Position numbers and translations under genes: made by a program. The notes under the pieces are model-generated. The model had not been told where the DNA came from, searched no databases, and was given only the letters and a program-made list of their open reading frames with translations. Positions 1-8,782 of a stretch of 64,000 bases of DNA are shown one piece after another (position 1 is the stretch's first letter; each line of letters begins with the position of its first letter). Origin of the DNA: Rhodocyclaceae bacterium (GTDB lineage: Bacteria > Pseudomonadota > Gammaproteobacteria > Burkholderiales > Rhodocyclaceae); assembly GCA_019455325.1 (NCBI GenBank), contig JACFMQ010000016.1, positions 1-64,000 on the forward strand, read 5' to 3'.

Positions 1-62
1 ACTCCTTCTGCTTGCGCAGGCTTTAGTGTGTTGCATCGACCGGTTGAATCCGCAGCCGATTC

Positions 63-3000
63 ATGCAGAATGCCACGGCCGATGCGCCTGGCTGCGGCGC
101 TTCCTTCTTCCGGACACCCTTTTCGATACCCCCGATGGCGACATCCGCAGACGCCGTAGCGACGAACGGAACGACGCCTTCGCCCCCGGCGAAGCGTCGC
201 CGCGACCCGTTCTCGACGCGCCTGCTGGTCGCCGCCGCCGCTGCCATCGCCGTCGCCTGGAGCCTGCTCGGCCTCGACCTCTGGCGCCTGCACCGCGAGC
301 GCATCGCGCACACCGGCGAACGCGCCGCCAGCCTGGCGCGCGCCGTCGAGCAGCGGGCGACGCGCACGCTGCGCATGACCGACCAGGTGCTGCTCCTGCT
401 GCGCAGCGAGATCCGCGAGCGCCGGGCGTGGAAGGACGCGGCGGCGATCGGCCGGCTGCTCGCCGAGGGCGCGCCGCACATCGACGAGATTCTCACCATC
501 ACCTTCGTCAACGCCGACGGCGTCAGCCTCGCCCAGTCGAATCCGGCGATCGCCGTCGGCCGCCACTACGGCGGCAGCGACGCCTTCCGCTTCCACGCTG
601 CCGGCTCCGGCGACGCGCTCCACGTCGACCATCCGCTGGTCGGGCCGGCTTCCGGCCAGCGCGTGTTCTCGCTCAGCCGGCCGCTGCGCGGCGAGCGCGG
701 CGAACTGCTCGGCATCGTCGGCGCGACGCTGCGCACCGACATCCTCGCCGAGGAGTTCGCCGCCATCCGCATCGGCAAGAACGGTTCGGTCGGCTTCCAC
801 CACCTGCCCACCTACCGCGTCATCGCGCGCCAGCCGGACCACGAGCAGTCCTTCGGCCTCGGCCTGCAGCACCGCGGGCTGCAGGAGGCGCTGGCGCTGG
901 CGCCGAGCGGCGTCTTCGAGGGCAGCATCTCGGCCGACAACGTGCAGCGCTTCTTCGCCTACCGCAAGCTGGACGGGCTGCCGCTCGCCGTCACCGTCGG
1001 CATCGCGCGCAGCGACATCACCGAGAAGCTGTACCAGGATCTGGTCGGCTACCTGGCGCTGATGGCGGCGCTGACGCTGGCCATCGCCGGCGGCACCGTC
1101 CTCATCCTGCGCGCGCACCGGCGCGAGACGGCGCTGCGCCATGACCTCGCCGAGAAGGACGCGCTCTTCCGCGCCTTCTTCGAAGCGGTGCCGGCCGGCA
1201 TGTGCACGCTCGACCGCGAGATGCGCTACCGCCTGGTCAACCCGACCATGGCGCGCATCAACGGCAAGCCGCTGGCGTCCTACGCCGGGCGCACGGTGCG
1301 CGAGCAGCATCCGGAGCTGAACGAGCGGCTGGCGATGATCCACCATCAGGTGCTGTCCACCGGCCGCGAGTTCCACGACATCGAGTTCAGCGGCGACATG
1401 GCCGGCCAGCCGGGGACCGTCGGCCACTGGCTGGCGACCTTCTTTCCGATCCGCGACGTCGGCGGCCGCATCTCGACGATGGGCTGCTTCGTCGTCGAGG
1501 TGTCGGCGCAGAAGCACGCCGAGGCGGCGCTGCGGCGCAACGAGGCGCTGCTGGCGACGGTGCTCGACGTGCTGCCGGTGGGCGTCTGGATCACCGACCA
1601 GGAAGGGCGCATCGTGCGCAGCAACCAGGCCGGCGAGAAGATCTGGTCGGGCCGGAGCCTGGTCGGGCCGGAGCGCTACGGCGAGTACAAGGGCTGGCGG
1701 GCCGACACCGGCGAGCCGGTGCCGGCCGACGACTGGGCGCTGACGCGCGCGGTGCGGCACGGCGAGACCACGGTCGGCGAGATGATCGAGATCGAGTGTT
1801 TTGACGGCACGCGCAAGATCGTCCTCAACTCGGCGGTGCCGCTGCGCGACCGCAAGGGGCGGCTGCTCGGCGCCATCGCGGTCAACGAGGACGTCACCGG
1901 CATCCGGCGGACGCAGGAGGAGATGCGCATCGCCCGCGACTTCTTCGAGCAGACCTTCAACGCGGCGCCGGTCGGCATGGCCATCGCCAACGTCGACGGC
2001 CGCTACGTCAAGGTGAACCGGGCGATATGCGAGTTCCTCGGCTATTCCGCCGAGGAGCTGCAGACGCGCACCTACCTCGACGTCACGCATCCCGACGACG
2101 CCGCGTCGATGCGCAGCCTGCGCGAGAACCTGCTCGCCGGCGGCGGCATCTCGCATCTCGTCGAGAAGCGCTACGTGCGCAAGGACGGCAGCACGGTGTG
2201 GGCGCTGCTGGTCGTCTCGCTGGTGCGCGACAAGGCCGGCGAGCCGGTCTACACCATCGGCCAGATGCTCGACATCAGCCGGCAGAAGCACGCCGAGCAG
2301 GCGCTGCGGGCGAGCGCCGTGCGCTTCCGCGCGATCTTCGACAATGCCAGCACCGGCATCGTCGCCGCCGACGAGAACGGCGACATCGGCTACTTCAACG
2401 AGGCCTTCCGCGCCATGCTCGGCCGCGACGGCGAGGCGCTGCGCCGCCTCAACCTGGCCGACCTGACGCACCCCGAAGACCTGGCGCGCGAGCGCCGCCT
2501 GCTCGACGAGATCCGCGCCAACCTGCGCGAACACTACCGCCTGGAGAAACGCTACACGCACGCCGACGGCAGCGTGCTGTGGGTGGACAGCTCGGTGTCG
2601 GCGATCTGCGATCCGAACGAGCGCATCGTCAGCTTCGTCGCCGTCGTCTACGACGTCACCGAGCGCAAGGAGGCGGAGCTGGCGCTGAGCAGCTCGCAGC
2701 AGAAGCTGCGCGCGCTGGCCGCGCATCAGACGTGCCTGCTCGAAGAAGACCGCAAGCACGTGGCGCGCGAGATCCACGACGAGCTCGGCCAGCTGCTGAC
2801 GGCGCTGAAGATGGATATCTCGCTGCTGCGCATGGGCGGCGGCGACGCGCCCGAGCTGCGCGAGAAGATCGAGCGCATGCGGCAACTGGTGGACCGCATG
2901 ATCGACGTCGTCCGCCACGTCGCCAGCAACCTGCGCCCGTCGGCGCTCGACCTCGGCCTGCTGCCGGCGATCGAATGGCTCGCCGACGACTTCGCGGCGC

Positions 3001-3356
3001 GCTGGGAGATGCCGTGCACGGTCGATACCGAGGGCGGCGAGATCGTCCTCGACGACATCCAGTCCACCGCCGTCTTCCGCGTCATCCAGGAATCGCTGAC
3101 CAACATCGCCCGCCACGCCGGCGCCAGCCGCGTCCGCATCCGCCTGCGCCGCGACCCGCAGATGCTGCGCGTCGTCGTCGAGGACGACGGACACGGCTTC
3201 GACGTCGCCGCCACCGCGTCGCGCAAGGGCTTCGGCCTGCTCGGCATGCGCGAGCGCGTGCTCGCCGTCGGCGGCAAGCTGAACCTCGCCAGCGCGCCCG
3301 GCCAGGGCACCACCGTCACCATCACCTTGCCCCTGCAAAGAGAGAACGGCCCATGA
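63..3356 (+). CDS. Membrane-bound multi-PAS sensor histidine kinase (NarL/HisKA_3 type)
   Basis: A 1097-residue inner-membrane kinase. A transmembrane helix at about 52-72 and a second at about 328-348 enclose a periplasmic Cache-like sensor region. Four PAS domains follow (about 365-480, 496-620, 627-740, 755-870). The HisKA_3 dimerisation helix has phospho-acceptor His905 in the motif AREIHDELGQ, and a HATPase domain fills the C-terminus (about 995-1090). It should autophosphorylate and pass phosphate to the regulator encoded next, whose start overlaps its stop (ATGA). The ligand is unknown. The start is uncertain: ATG at 63 gives the longest form, ATG at 135 is also in frame, and neither has a clear ribosome binding site. 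A translation in another frame over 26-1144 is a high-GC shadow. Confidence 0.9.
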   Translation: MQNATADAPGCGASFFRTPFSIPPMATSADAVATNGTTPSPPAKRRRDPFSTRLLVAAAAAIAVAWSLLGLDLWRLHRERIAHTGERAASLARAVEQRATRTLRMTDQVLLLLRSEIRERRAWKDAAAIGRLLAEGAPHIDEILTITFVNADGVSLAQSNPAIAVGRHYGGSDAFRFHAAGSGDALHVDHPLVGPASGQRVFSLSRPLRGERGELLGIVGATLRTDILAEEFAAIRIGKNGSVGFHHLPTYRVIARQPDHEQSFGLGLQHRGLQEALALAPSGVFEGSISADNVQRFFAYRKLDGLPLAVTVGIARSDITEKLYQDLVGYLALMAALTLAIAGGTVLILRAHRRETALRHDLAEKDALFRAFFEAVPAGMCTLDREMRYRLVNPTMARINGKPLASYAGRTVREQHPELNERLAMIHHQVLSTGREFHDIEFSGDMAGQPGTVGHWLATFFPIRDVGGRISTMGCFVVEVSAQKHAEAALRRNEALLATVLDVLPVGVWITDQEGRIVRSNQAGEKIWSGRSLVGPERYGEYKGWRADTGEPVPADDWALTRAVRHGETTVGEMIEIECFDGTRKIVLNSAVPLRDRKGRLLGAIAVNEDVTGIRRTQEEMRIARDFFEQTFNAAPVGMAIANVDGRYVKVNRAICEFLGYSAEELQTRTYLDVTHPDDAASMRSLRENLLAGGGISHLVEKRYVRKDGSTVWALLVVSLVRDKAGEPVYTIGQMLDISRQKHAEQALRASAVRFRAIFDNASTGIVAADENGDIGYFNEAFRAMLGRDGEALRRLNLADLTHPEDLARERRLLDEIRANLREHYRLEKRYTHADGSVLWVDSSVSAICDPNERIVSFVAVVYDVTERKEAELALSSSQQKLRALAAHQTCLLEEDRKHVAREIHDELGQLLTALKMDISLLRMGGGDAPELREKIERMRQLVDRMIDVVRHVASNLRPSALDLGLLPAIEWLADDFAARWEMPCTVDTEGGEIVLDDIQSTAVFRVIQESLTNIARHAGASRVRIRLRRDPQMLRVVVEDDGHGFDVAATASRKGFGLLGMRERVLAVGGKLNLASAPGQGTTVTITLPLQRENGP

Positions 3357-3985
3357 TCCGCATCCTCATCGCCGACGACCACGCCATGGTGCGCGGCGGA
3401 CTGAAACAGATCATCGCCACCAGCGACGACCTGCGCGTCGTCGGCGAGGCGGTGGACGGCGCGTCGACGCTCGCTGAGGTGGCGCGCACGCCGTGCGACA
3501 TGCTGCTCCTCGACATGAACATGCCCGGCCTGGCCGGCATCGAGCTGATCCAGCGCCTGCGCGAGGCGCACCCGGCGCTGCCGCTGCTGATCCTGTCGAT
3601 GCACAACGAGGGGCAGATCGTGACGCGCGCGCTCAAGGCCGGCGCCGCCGGCTACGTGACCAAGGGCAGCGAGCCGGAGGTGCTGCTGGCGGCGATCCGC
3701 CGCATCGCCGGCGGCGGCAAGTTCATCGACCCCTCGCTCGTCGAGGCCATGGTCTTCGACGGCGGCGGCGAGGCGCGGGCGCCGCACGACGCGCTTTCCG
3801 AGCGCGAGCTGCAGATCCTCAAGATGATCGCCGCCGGCACGCCGCTCGGCCGCATCGCCGACCGCCTGCACCTCAGCCCGAAGACGGTGAGCACCTACAA
3901 GATGCGGCTGATGGAGAAGCTCGCCATCGACAACAACGCCGAGCTGATCCGCTACGCCACCCGGCACGGCCTGATCGCCGAGTGA
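3353..3985 (+). CDS. NarL/FixJ-type response regulator, LuxR DNA-binding domain
   Basis: A 210-residue two-component output protein. The receiver domain carries the acidic pair in IADDH and phospho-acceptor Asp54 in LLLDMNMPG. A lysine in the GYVTKGSEPE segment matches the conserved receiver lysine. A LuxR-type helix-turn-helix (SERELQILKMIAAG to SPKTVSTYKMRLMEKL) occupies about residues 140-205 and should bind DNA. The ATG overlaps the stop codon of the upstream kinase, so the two are translationally coupled and form a cognate pair. Targets cannot be read from the sequence. Confidence 0.93.
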   Translation: MIRILIADDHAMVRGGLKQIIATSDDLRVVGEAVDGASTLAEVARTPCDMLLLDMNMPGLAGIELIQRLREAHPALPLLILSMHNEGQIVTRALKAGAAGYVTKGSEPEVLLAAIRRIAGGGKFIDPSLVEAMVFDGGGEARAPHDALSERELQILKMIAAGTPLGRIADRLHLSPKTVSTYKMRLMEKLAIDNNAELIRYATRHGLIAE

Positions 3986-3997
3986 GGCGGACTGCCG

Positions 3998-4624
3998 CTA
4001 TTTGACCAGCCCGCGCTGGGCGAGGTAGCGGAAGAGGATTTCCAGGCGGGAGACGGCGTCGTCGAGTTCGAGCAGCTTCTGCTTGGCCAGCGGCTGCACC
4101 GGCAGCACTTCGGCCAGCCGGTAGCCGACCCAGACCGCGTCGTCCCATTCGTGCGGCGGCGGCATCCGCTCCGGGCCGGCGTCGGCGGCCACCTTTTCGA
4201 GCAGCGCGACCAGCCCGCGCTGCGCCGCCGGCACGGCGACGGCAGCGGCTTCCGGCAGCAGTTCGACCTCGGCGCGCAGCAGGCCGTAGACCTCCGCGTG
4301 CGCGTCCACGATGCGGAAGCGCCGGCCGCCGCGCACCGCCAGTTCGAGGATGCCGAGCGAAGCCATCTCCCAGTGGGCGACGTGCGCCAGCGTGCCGACC
4401 GGGTGCGGCTCGGCCGGTGCGCCGACCTCCTGGCCGCTGGCGATCAGGCAGATGCCGAACGGCGCCTCGCGGCGCATGCAGTCGGCGACCATGTCCAGGT
4501 AGCGCTGCTCGAAGACCTTGAGCGCCAGCGCGCCGCCGGGGAAGAGCACCGAATTGAGCGGAAAGAGCGGAATCTCCATGCGCTCCGGCGCGGCCGGCGC
4601 CGCCCTGCGGCCGAACCAGCTCAC
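3998..4624 (-). CDS. LON peptidase N-terminal-domain (substrate-binding) protein
   Basis: A 208-residue soluble protein consisting of the LON substrate-binding domain alone, with the signature IPLFPLNSVLFPGG near the N-terminus and KVFEQRYLDM just after. No AAA+ or protease domain is present. Such stand-alone LON-domain proteins are widespread in proteobacteria and lack a settled function. The chosen start is GTG at 4624; an internal ATG at 4579 (MEIPLFPLNS) would remove 15 residues and fits the domain boundary equally well. It is the last gene of a minus-strand operon, 34 bases after ubiX. Confidence 0.85.
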   Translation of the reverse strand: MSWFGRRAAPAAPERMEIPLFPLNSVLFPGGALALKVFEQRYLDMVADCMRREAPFGICLIASGQEVGAPAEPHPVGTLAHVAHWEMASLGILELAVRGGRRFRIVDAHAEVYGLLRAEVELLPEAAAVAVPAAQRGLVALLEKVAADAGPERMPPPHEWDDAVWVGYRLAEVLPVQPLAKQKLLELDDAVSRLEILFRYLAQRGLVK

Positions 4625-4658
4625 CGGTGCGCCTTCCCGACGGGAACGGCTGCCGCGC

Positions 4659-5264
4659 TCACGCCTCGCCCCAGCGCTTGGTCAGCGCGTGCGGCACGCC
4701 GAGCCGGTCGAGGATGCGGGCGACGACGAAATCGACGATGTCCTGCACCGACTGCGGATGGTTGTAGAAGCCGGGGTTGGGCGGCAGGATGACGGCGCCG
4801 GCACGCGACAGGCGCAGCATGTTCTCCAGGTGGATCGCCGAAAGCGGCGTCTCGCGCGGCACCAGGATCAGCGGCCGCCCCTCCTTCAGCGCGACGTCGG
4901 CGGCGCGCTCGATCAGGTTGTCGGCCAGCCCCTGCGCGATCGCCGCCAGCGTGCCCATGCTGCACGGGCAGACGACCATCGCGTCCGGCGGGTTGGAACC
5001 GCTCGCCACCGGCGCGAACCACTCCTCGCGGCCGTAGACTTCCAGCGTGCCGGGCAGCGTCGCGTATTCCGCACGGAAATGCGCGGCCGCGTCCTTCGCC
5101 CGCGCCGGCAGGTCGAGGCCCATCTCCTGCTTCGCCACCACCTGCGCCGCCTGCGAGTAGAGCAGTTGCACGCGGCGGCCGGCGGCGAGCAGGCATTCGA
5201 GCAGGCGGATGCCGTAGGGCATTCCCGAGGCGCCGGTCAGCGCCAGACAGACGGTTTCAGGCAT
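4659..5264 (-). CDS. ubiX: Flavin prenyltransferase UbiX
   Basis: A 201-residue flavoprotein-fold enzyme. UbiX family members transfer a dimethylallyl group to FMN to make prenyl-FMN, the cofactor of UbiD decarboxylases in ubiquinone synthesis and aromatic acid metabolism. Diagnostic segments are LALTGASGMPYG at the N-terminus (FMN phosphate loop), VVCPCSMGTLAAIAQG, and LVPRETPLSAIHLENM in the C-terminal half. Length is typical. The ATG lies inside the end of the upstream Gx-family gene (8-base overlap), so the two are translationally coupled. Confidence 0.95.
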   Translation of the reverse strand: MPETVCLALTGASGMPYGIRLLECLLAAGRRVQLLYSQAAQVVAKQEMGLDLPARAKDAAAHFRAEYATLPGTLEVYGREEWFAPVASGSNPPDAMVVCPCSMGTLAAIAQGLADNLIERAADVALKEGRPLILVPRETPLSAIHLENMLRLSRAGAVILPPNPGFYNHPQSVQDIVDFVVARILDRLGVPHALTKRWGEA

Positions 5265-5814
5265 GTTGCCGCTCCGTTCCGGGTTCTGCGCCCGCGCCGA
5301 GCAGGCGGGCGACGATCAGTCCGTTGATGATGCCGAAGAACAGCGCCGCGGCAAAGAACACCGGCGCCAGCAGGAAGACGCCGTCGTGCGGAATCAGCCA
5401 GGCGCGGGCGAGCAGCAGTTGGCCGCCGATGTGCGCGAAGGCGGCGATGAGCGACAGCGTCACCGGCCCGAACCAGCGCCGCGGCAGGTGCTGCGCGGCG
5501 GCCAGCGCGGCGAGGCTGACGGCGGCGCCGGTCAGGCTGAGGAAGAAGCCGGGCGCGAGGAAGTGGCCGAGCAGCAGGCCGCCGGCGACCACGCGCAGGC
5601 CGCTGACCCAGGCCGCGGTGGACAGGCCGTAGCGGTAGAGGACGAGCAGCGTGACGATGTTCGCCAGCCCCGGCTTGACGCCGGGCAGCGGCAGCGGGAT
5701 GGCCGCGTCCACCAGCGACAGCGCGATGGCGGCGGCGGCCAGGCGCGCGATGCGGTGGTCGTCGGCGGTGGTCGCCAGCGCGTGCGCGGCGGCGTCAGTA
5801 GGCGAGCGAGTCAA
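5257..5814 (-). CDS. Gx-transporter / heptaprenyl diphosphate synthase component I-like membrane protein
   Basis: A 185-residue very hydrophobic protein with about five membrane segments. The motif PGVKPGLANIVTLLVLYRYG is characteristic of the Hpre_diP_synt_I (Gx transporter) family, whose members resemble small ECF-type substrate-binding subunits. The substrate is not established. The start appears to be TTG at 5814, overlapping the end of the NusG-II gene by 20 bases; no ATG fits in frame. It overlaps ubiX at its own 3' end. Its position before ubiX hints at a link with prenyl or flavin substrates, but that is inference only. Confidence 0.8.
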   Translation of the reverse strand: MTRSPTDAAAHALATTADDHRIARLAAAAIALSLVDAAIPLPLPGVKPGLANIVTLLVLYRYGLSTAAWVSGLRVVAGGLLLGHFLAPGFFLSLTGAAVSLAALAAAQHLPRRWFGPVTLSLIAAFAHIGGQLLLARAWLIPHDGVFLLAPVFFAAALFFGIINGLIVARLLGAGAEPGTERQHA

Positions 5815-6172
5815 AACCGTTCTTCCGGCCGGCGATCTGCAGGCTGACGCGGTTCGGGGCGCAGATGGCGATCTCGCCGGGGCGCCTGAGCCAGCCCTGG
5901 CGCACGCAGTACTGGCGCGGTCCGGGGTCGGCGGCGACGCGCGCGCGGCCGGGCTCGACGGCGATCACCGTGGCGCCGAGGGCGCCGGCGACCTCGAAGG
6001 TGCGCTTGCGCGAAAGATCGAGCTCGGCGACCACCTCGCCGTCGCGCCGCACCACCGCCTTCTCGGCGGCGCCGCCCTGCCAGACGAGCGGGAACGAGGC
6101 GGCGACGGCGGCGGCGGCAAGGCCGGCGACCGCCCAGTCGCCGGGGCGGACGAGGGGCAGCCAGGGGCTCAC
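5795..6172 (-). CDS. NusG domain II-containing membrane-anchored protein
   Basis: A 125-residue protein with one N-terminal membrane helix (about 11-28, WAVAGLAAAAVAASFPLVW) and a beta-rich domain of the NusG_II family (AVVRRDGEVVAELDLSR and ICAPNRVSLQIAG). It has no RNA polymerase-binding NGN or KOW domain, so it is not NusG. GTG at 6172 is preferred because it forms a GTGA overlap with the rapZ stop codon. NusG_II genes commonly sit beside Gx-family genes, as here; the function is unknown. The last residues overlap the start of the Gx gene. Confidence 0.82.
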   Translation of the reverse strand: MSPWLPLVRPGDWAVAGLAAAAVAASFPLVWQGGAAEKAVVRRDGEVVAELDLSRKRTFEVAGALGATVIAVEPGRARVAADPGPRQYCVRQGWLRRPGEIAICAPNRVSLQIAGRKNGFDSLAY

Positions 6173-7008
6173 GACAGTTCCCGGTGGCGGACGAGGACGC
6201 GCGCGCGGCCGGCGAATTCGCGCGCCAGCCACTCGGCGAGGTACACCGAGCGGTGCTGGCCGCCGGTGCAGCCGATGGCGACCGTGAGGTAGCTGCGGCT
6301 GTCGCGGATGAAGGCGGGCAGCCAGGCGGAGACGAAGCCGCGGATGTCGTCGCGCATGCGGTGCACGTCCGGCTGGCCGTCGAGGAATTCGATCACGTCG
6401 GCGTCGCGCCCGGTCTGTGGCCGCAGCAGCAGGTCGTAGTAGGGGTTCGGCAGGCAGCGCACGTCGAAGACGAAGTCGGCGTCGAGCGGCAGCCCGTGCT
6501 TGAAGCCGAAGGACTGGAACATCAGCGTCAGCCCCTCGGCCGGGTCGGCCTCGATGAACTGGCGCACCCACTCGCGCAGCGTCGCCGCCGCGAGGTCGCT
6601 GGTGTCGATGTGGTGGCCGAGGCCGGCGAGGCTTTCCAGACGCTCGCGCTCCTCGACGATGGCCTCGGCCAGCGAGCGGCCGTCCTTGGCCAGCGGGTGC
6701 GCGCGGCGCGTCTCGGAGAAGCGCTTGAGCAGAATCTCGTTCTTCGCGTCGAGGAACAGGAATTTCGGCGCCAGCCCCTGGCTGCGCAGGGCTTCCAGTT
6801 GCGACGGCAGCATCTCCAGCGAATTGCCGCCGCGGATGTCGACGGCCACCGCGACCTTGTCGTAGCCCTGCTGGTCGAGCTGGCCGACGAGCTGCTGCAG
6901 GAGCTGCGAGGGCAGGTTGTCCACGCAGTAGTAACCGCTGTCCTCAAGCATCTTGAGGGCGATCGACTTGCCGGAGCCGGAGAGGCCGCTGATGAGGACG
7001 AGACGCAT
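6169..7008 (-). CDS. rapZ: RNase adapter protein RapZ
   Basis: A 279-residue cytosolic nucleotide-binding protein. The Walker A loop GLSGSGKS lies at residues 8-15, followed by LEDSGYYCVDNLP. The C-terminal part has the conserved FVFDVRCLPNPYYD and IGCTGGQHRSVYLAEWLA segments typical of RapZ/YvcJ. In Escherichia coli RapZ directs RNase E to the sRNA GlmZ and so controls glucosamine-6-phosphate synthase; whether GlmZ exists here is unknown. ATG at 7008 gives the standard N-terminus MRLVLISG; a longer reading to 7257 is rejected. It is the first gene of a minus-strand five-gene operon with overlapping junctions. No ptsN or hprK lies next to it in this window. Confidence 0.95.
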   Translation of the reverse strand: MRLVLISGLSGSGKSIALKMLEDSGYYCVDNLPSQLLQQLVGQLDQQGYDKVAVAVDIRGGNSLEMLPSQLEALRSQGLAPKFLFLDAKNEILLKRFSETRRAHPLAKDGRSLAEAIVEERERLESLAGLGHHIDTSDLAAATLREWVRQFIEADPAEGLTLMFQSFGFKHGLPLDADFVFDVRCLPNPYYDLLLRPQTGRDADVIEFLDGQPDVHRMRDDIRGFVSAWLPAFIRDSRSYLTVAIGCTGGQHRSVYLAEWLAREFAGRARVLVRHRELS

Positions 7009-7092
7009 GGGGCGGAGGATAGCGAAGCCGGCTTTGGCGGACAAGGATGGCTGATCTACACTACGGAGTCCCGTTTCGCCAGGACGTTCCCC

Positions 7093-8271
7093 ATGCAGCA
7101 GCCCCCGGCCTTCGACCCCGCCTTCCTCGCCGCGCTTCTCCCCGACCTCGCCGCCATCCGCCGCGACATCCACGCCCATCCGGAGCTTGCCTTCGCGGAG
7201 ACGCGCACCGCCGACCTCGTCGCCGCCGAGCTGGAAAAATGCGGCGTCGAGGTGCACCGCGGGCTGGCGAAGACCGGCGTCGTCGGCGTGCTGCGCGCAG
7301 GTAAGTCAGCGCGCACGATCGGCCTGCGCGCGGACATGGACGCGCTGCCGCTCGCCGAGATGAACGAATTCCCGCACCGCTCGAAGCACGAGGGCTGCAT
7401 GCACGCCTGCGGCCACGACGGGCACACGACCATGCTGCTCGGCGCCGCGCGCTACCTGGCGGCGCACCCGGACTTCGACGGCACGGTCGTCTTCATCTTC
7501 CAGCCGGCCGAGGAATCCGAGGGCGGCGCCGCGGTGATGATCGAGGACGGGCTGTTCGAGCGGTTCCCGGTCGACGCGGTCTACGGCCTGCACAACTGGC
7601 CGGGCATCCCGGTCGGCGAGATGGCGGTGATGCCCGGCCCGGTGATGGCCGGCACCTGCGCCTTCGAGATCACGGTGCGCGGCCACGGCTGCCACGCGGC
7701 GATGCCGCATCAGGGCGTGGATACCATCGTCGCCGCCAGCCAGCTCGTGCAGGCGCTGCAGACCGTGGTCGCGCGCAACCTGCACCCGTGCGACGCGGCG
7801 GTGGTCAGCGTCACCCAGTTCCACGCCGGCAGCGCCTGGAACATCATCCCCGAGGCGGCGGTGCTGCGCGGCACCATCCGCACTTTCAAGCCGGAGGTGC
7901 AGGAGATCGTCGAGCGCGCCGTCGAGCGCCTGTGCTCGGGCGTGGCCGCCGCCAACGGCGCGCAGATCGGCGTCGTCTTCGACCACCGCTACCCGCCGAC
8001 GGTGAACAGCGCGGCCGAGACCGAGATCTGCCGCCGGGTCGCCGCGGCGACGTTCGGCGAGGACAGGGTGAGGAAGGACGAACTGCCGTCGATGGGCGCC
8101 GAGGACTTCGCCTACATGCTGCGCGAGAAGCCCGGCTGCTACGTCTGGCTCGGCAACGGCCCGGGCACCGGCGGCTGCACGCTGCACAACCCGCACTACG
8201 ACTTCAACGACGAGATCATCGGCCTCGGCGTGCGCTACTGGGTGAACCTGGTGCGCGCGACGCTGCGCTGA
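7093..8271 (+). CDS. M20 family metallo-amidohydrolase (hippurate hydrolase / N-acyl amino acid deacylase-like)
   Basis: A 392-residue cytosolic enzyme of the M20D amidohydrolase class, which removes acyl groups from N-acylated amino acids. Metal-binding segments are RADMDALPL, CMHACGHDGHTTMLLGAA, FIFQPAEESEGGAAVMIEDGLF and GLHNWPGIPVG. The catalytic Glu lies in the AEES segment, and a late metal histidine in LHNPHYDFND. The dimerisation domain sits between about residues 190 and 300. ATG at 7093 gives the standard N-terminus. It is divergent from rapZ, with 84 bases between the starts. The substrate cannot be predicted. Confidence 0.92.
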   Translation: MQQPPAFDPAFLAALLPDLAAIRRDIHAHPELAFAETRTADLVAAELEKCGVEVHRGLAKTGVVGVLRAGKSARTIGLRADMDALPLAEMNEFPHRSKHEGCMHACGHDGHTTMLLGAARYLAAHPDFDGTVVFIFQPAEESEGGAAVMIEDGLFERFPVDAVYGLHNWPGIPVGEMAVMPGPVMAGTCAFEITVRGHGCHAAMPHQGVDTIVAASQLVQALQTVVARNLHPCDAAVVSVTQFHAGSAWNIIPEAAVLRGTIRTFKPEVQEIVERAVERLCSGVAAANGAQIGVVFDHRYPPTVNSAAETEICRRVAAATFGEDRVRKDELPSMGAEDFAYMLREKPGCYVWLGNGPGTGGCTLHNPHYDFNDEIIGLGVRYWVNLVRATLR

Positions 8272-8280
8272 TCCACCGCC

Positions 8281-8460
8281 ATGAGCGAAGGCTGGATCGC
8301 CCTCATCGTCTGCATCGTCGTCGTCGTCAGCGGCGCGCTGCCGCTGCTGCGCGACCGCGACCGCCGCCACGACCGGCGCCGGCAGGCGCCGCCGCCGCTG
8401 CCGCCGCGGCCGGAAGCGGCGCAGCGGGAGACGCTGCGCGACTGGCGCAGCGGGGAATGA
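8281..8460 (+). CDS. Small single-pass membrane protein, unknown function
   Basis: An open frame of 59 residues beginning 9 bases after the amidohydrolase. Residues 5-23 are a hydrophobic helix (WIALIVCIVVVVSGALPLL). A basic stretch (RDRDRRHDRRRQ), a proline-rich segment and the ending RDWRSGE follow. Its TGA overlaps the ATG of the next gene (ATGA), which argues that it is translated. No family recognised. Confidence 0.55.
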   Translation: MSEGWIALIVCIVVVVSGALPLLRDRDRRHDRRRQAPPPLPPRPEAAQRETLRDWRSGE

Positions 8461-8714
8461 ACATGGCGAAAGCGAAATCGCCGCGCACCATGAGCTACGA
8501 AGAGCACCTCGACGAGGTGACGACGCAGATCACCGAGATCTACACCGTCGAGGACGAGGAGGCGATCCGCATGGTGATGGCGGCGCAGGCGGACGAATAC
8601 TTCAGCGGCCACGACGACGATCCGTCGATCTGCACGCTGGCGCGCGCCGGCGTCGACGCGCGCTGGGTGTTCGCCCACTACGACCGCCAGGGGCGGCGCA
8701 AGAAGCCGAAGTAG
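8457..8714 (+). CDS. Small conserved-looking cytosolic protein, unknown function
   Basis: An 85-residue acidic protein reading MNMAKAKSPRTMSYEEHLDE at the start and ending in a basic tail (QGRRKKPK). It has no membrane segment and no cysteine pair. ATG at 8457 overlaps the stop of the 59-residue gene; ATG at 8463 is an alternative. It lies 68 bases before the LonB-like protease gene and may belong to the same transcript. No family recognised. Confidence 0.6.
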   Translation: MNMAKAKSPRTMSYEEHLDEVTTQITEIYTVEDEEAIRMVMAAQADEYFSGHDDDPSICTLARAGVDARWVFAHYDRQGRRKKPK

Positions 8715-8782
8715 GCGCGGCGTCCCGGCCGCCGGGTTTGAGGTTAGCATAGCCGGACCCGCCCTCCTTTCCGCCCGCGCCC

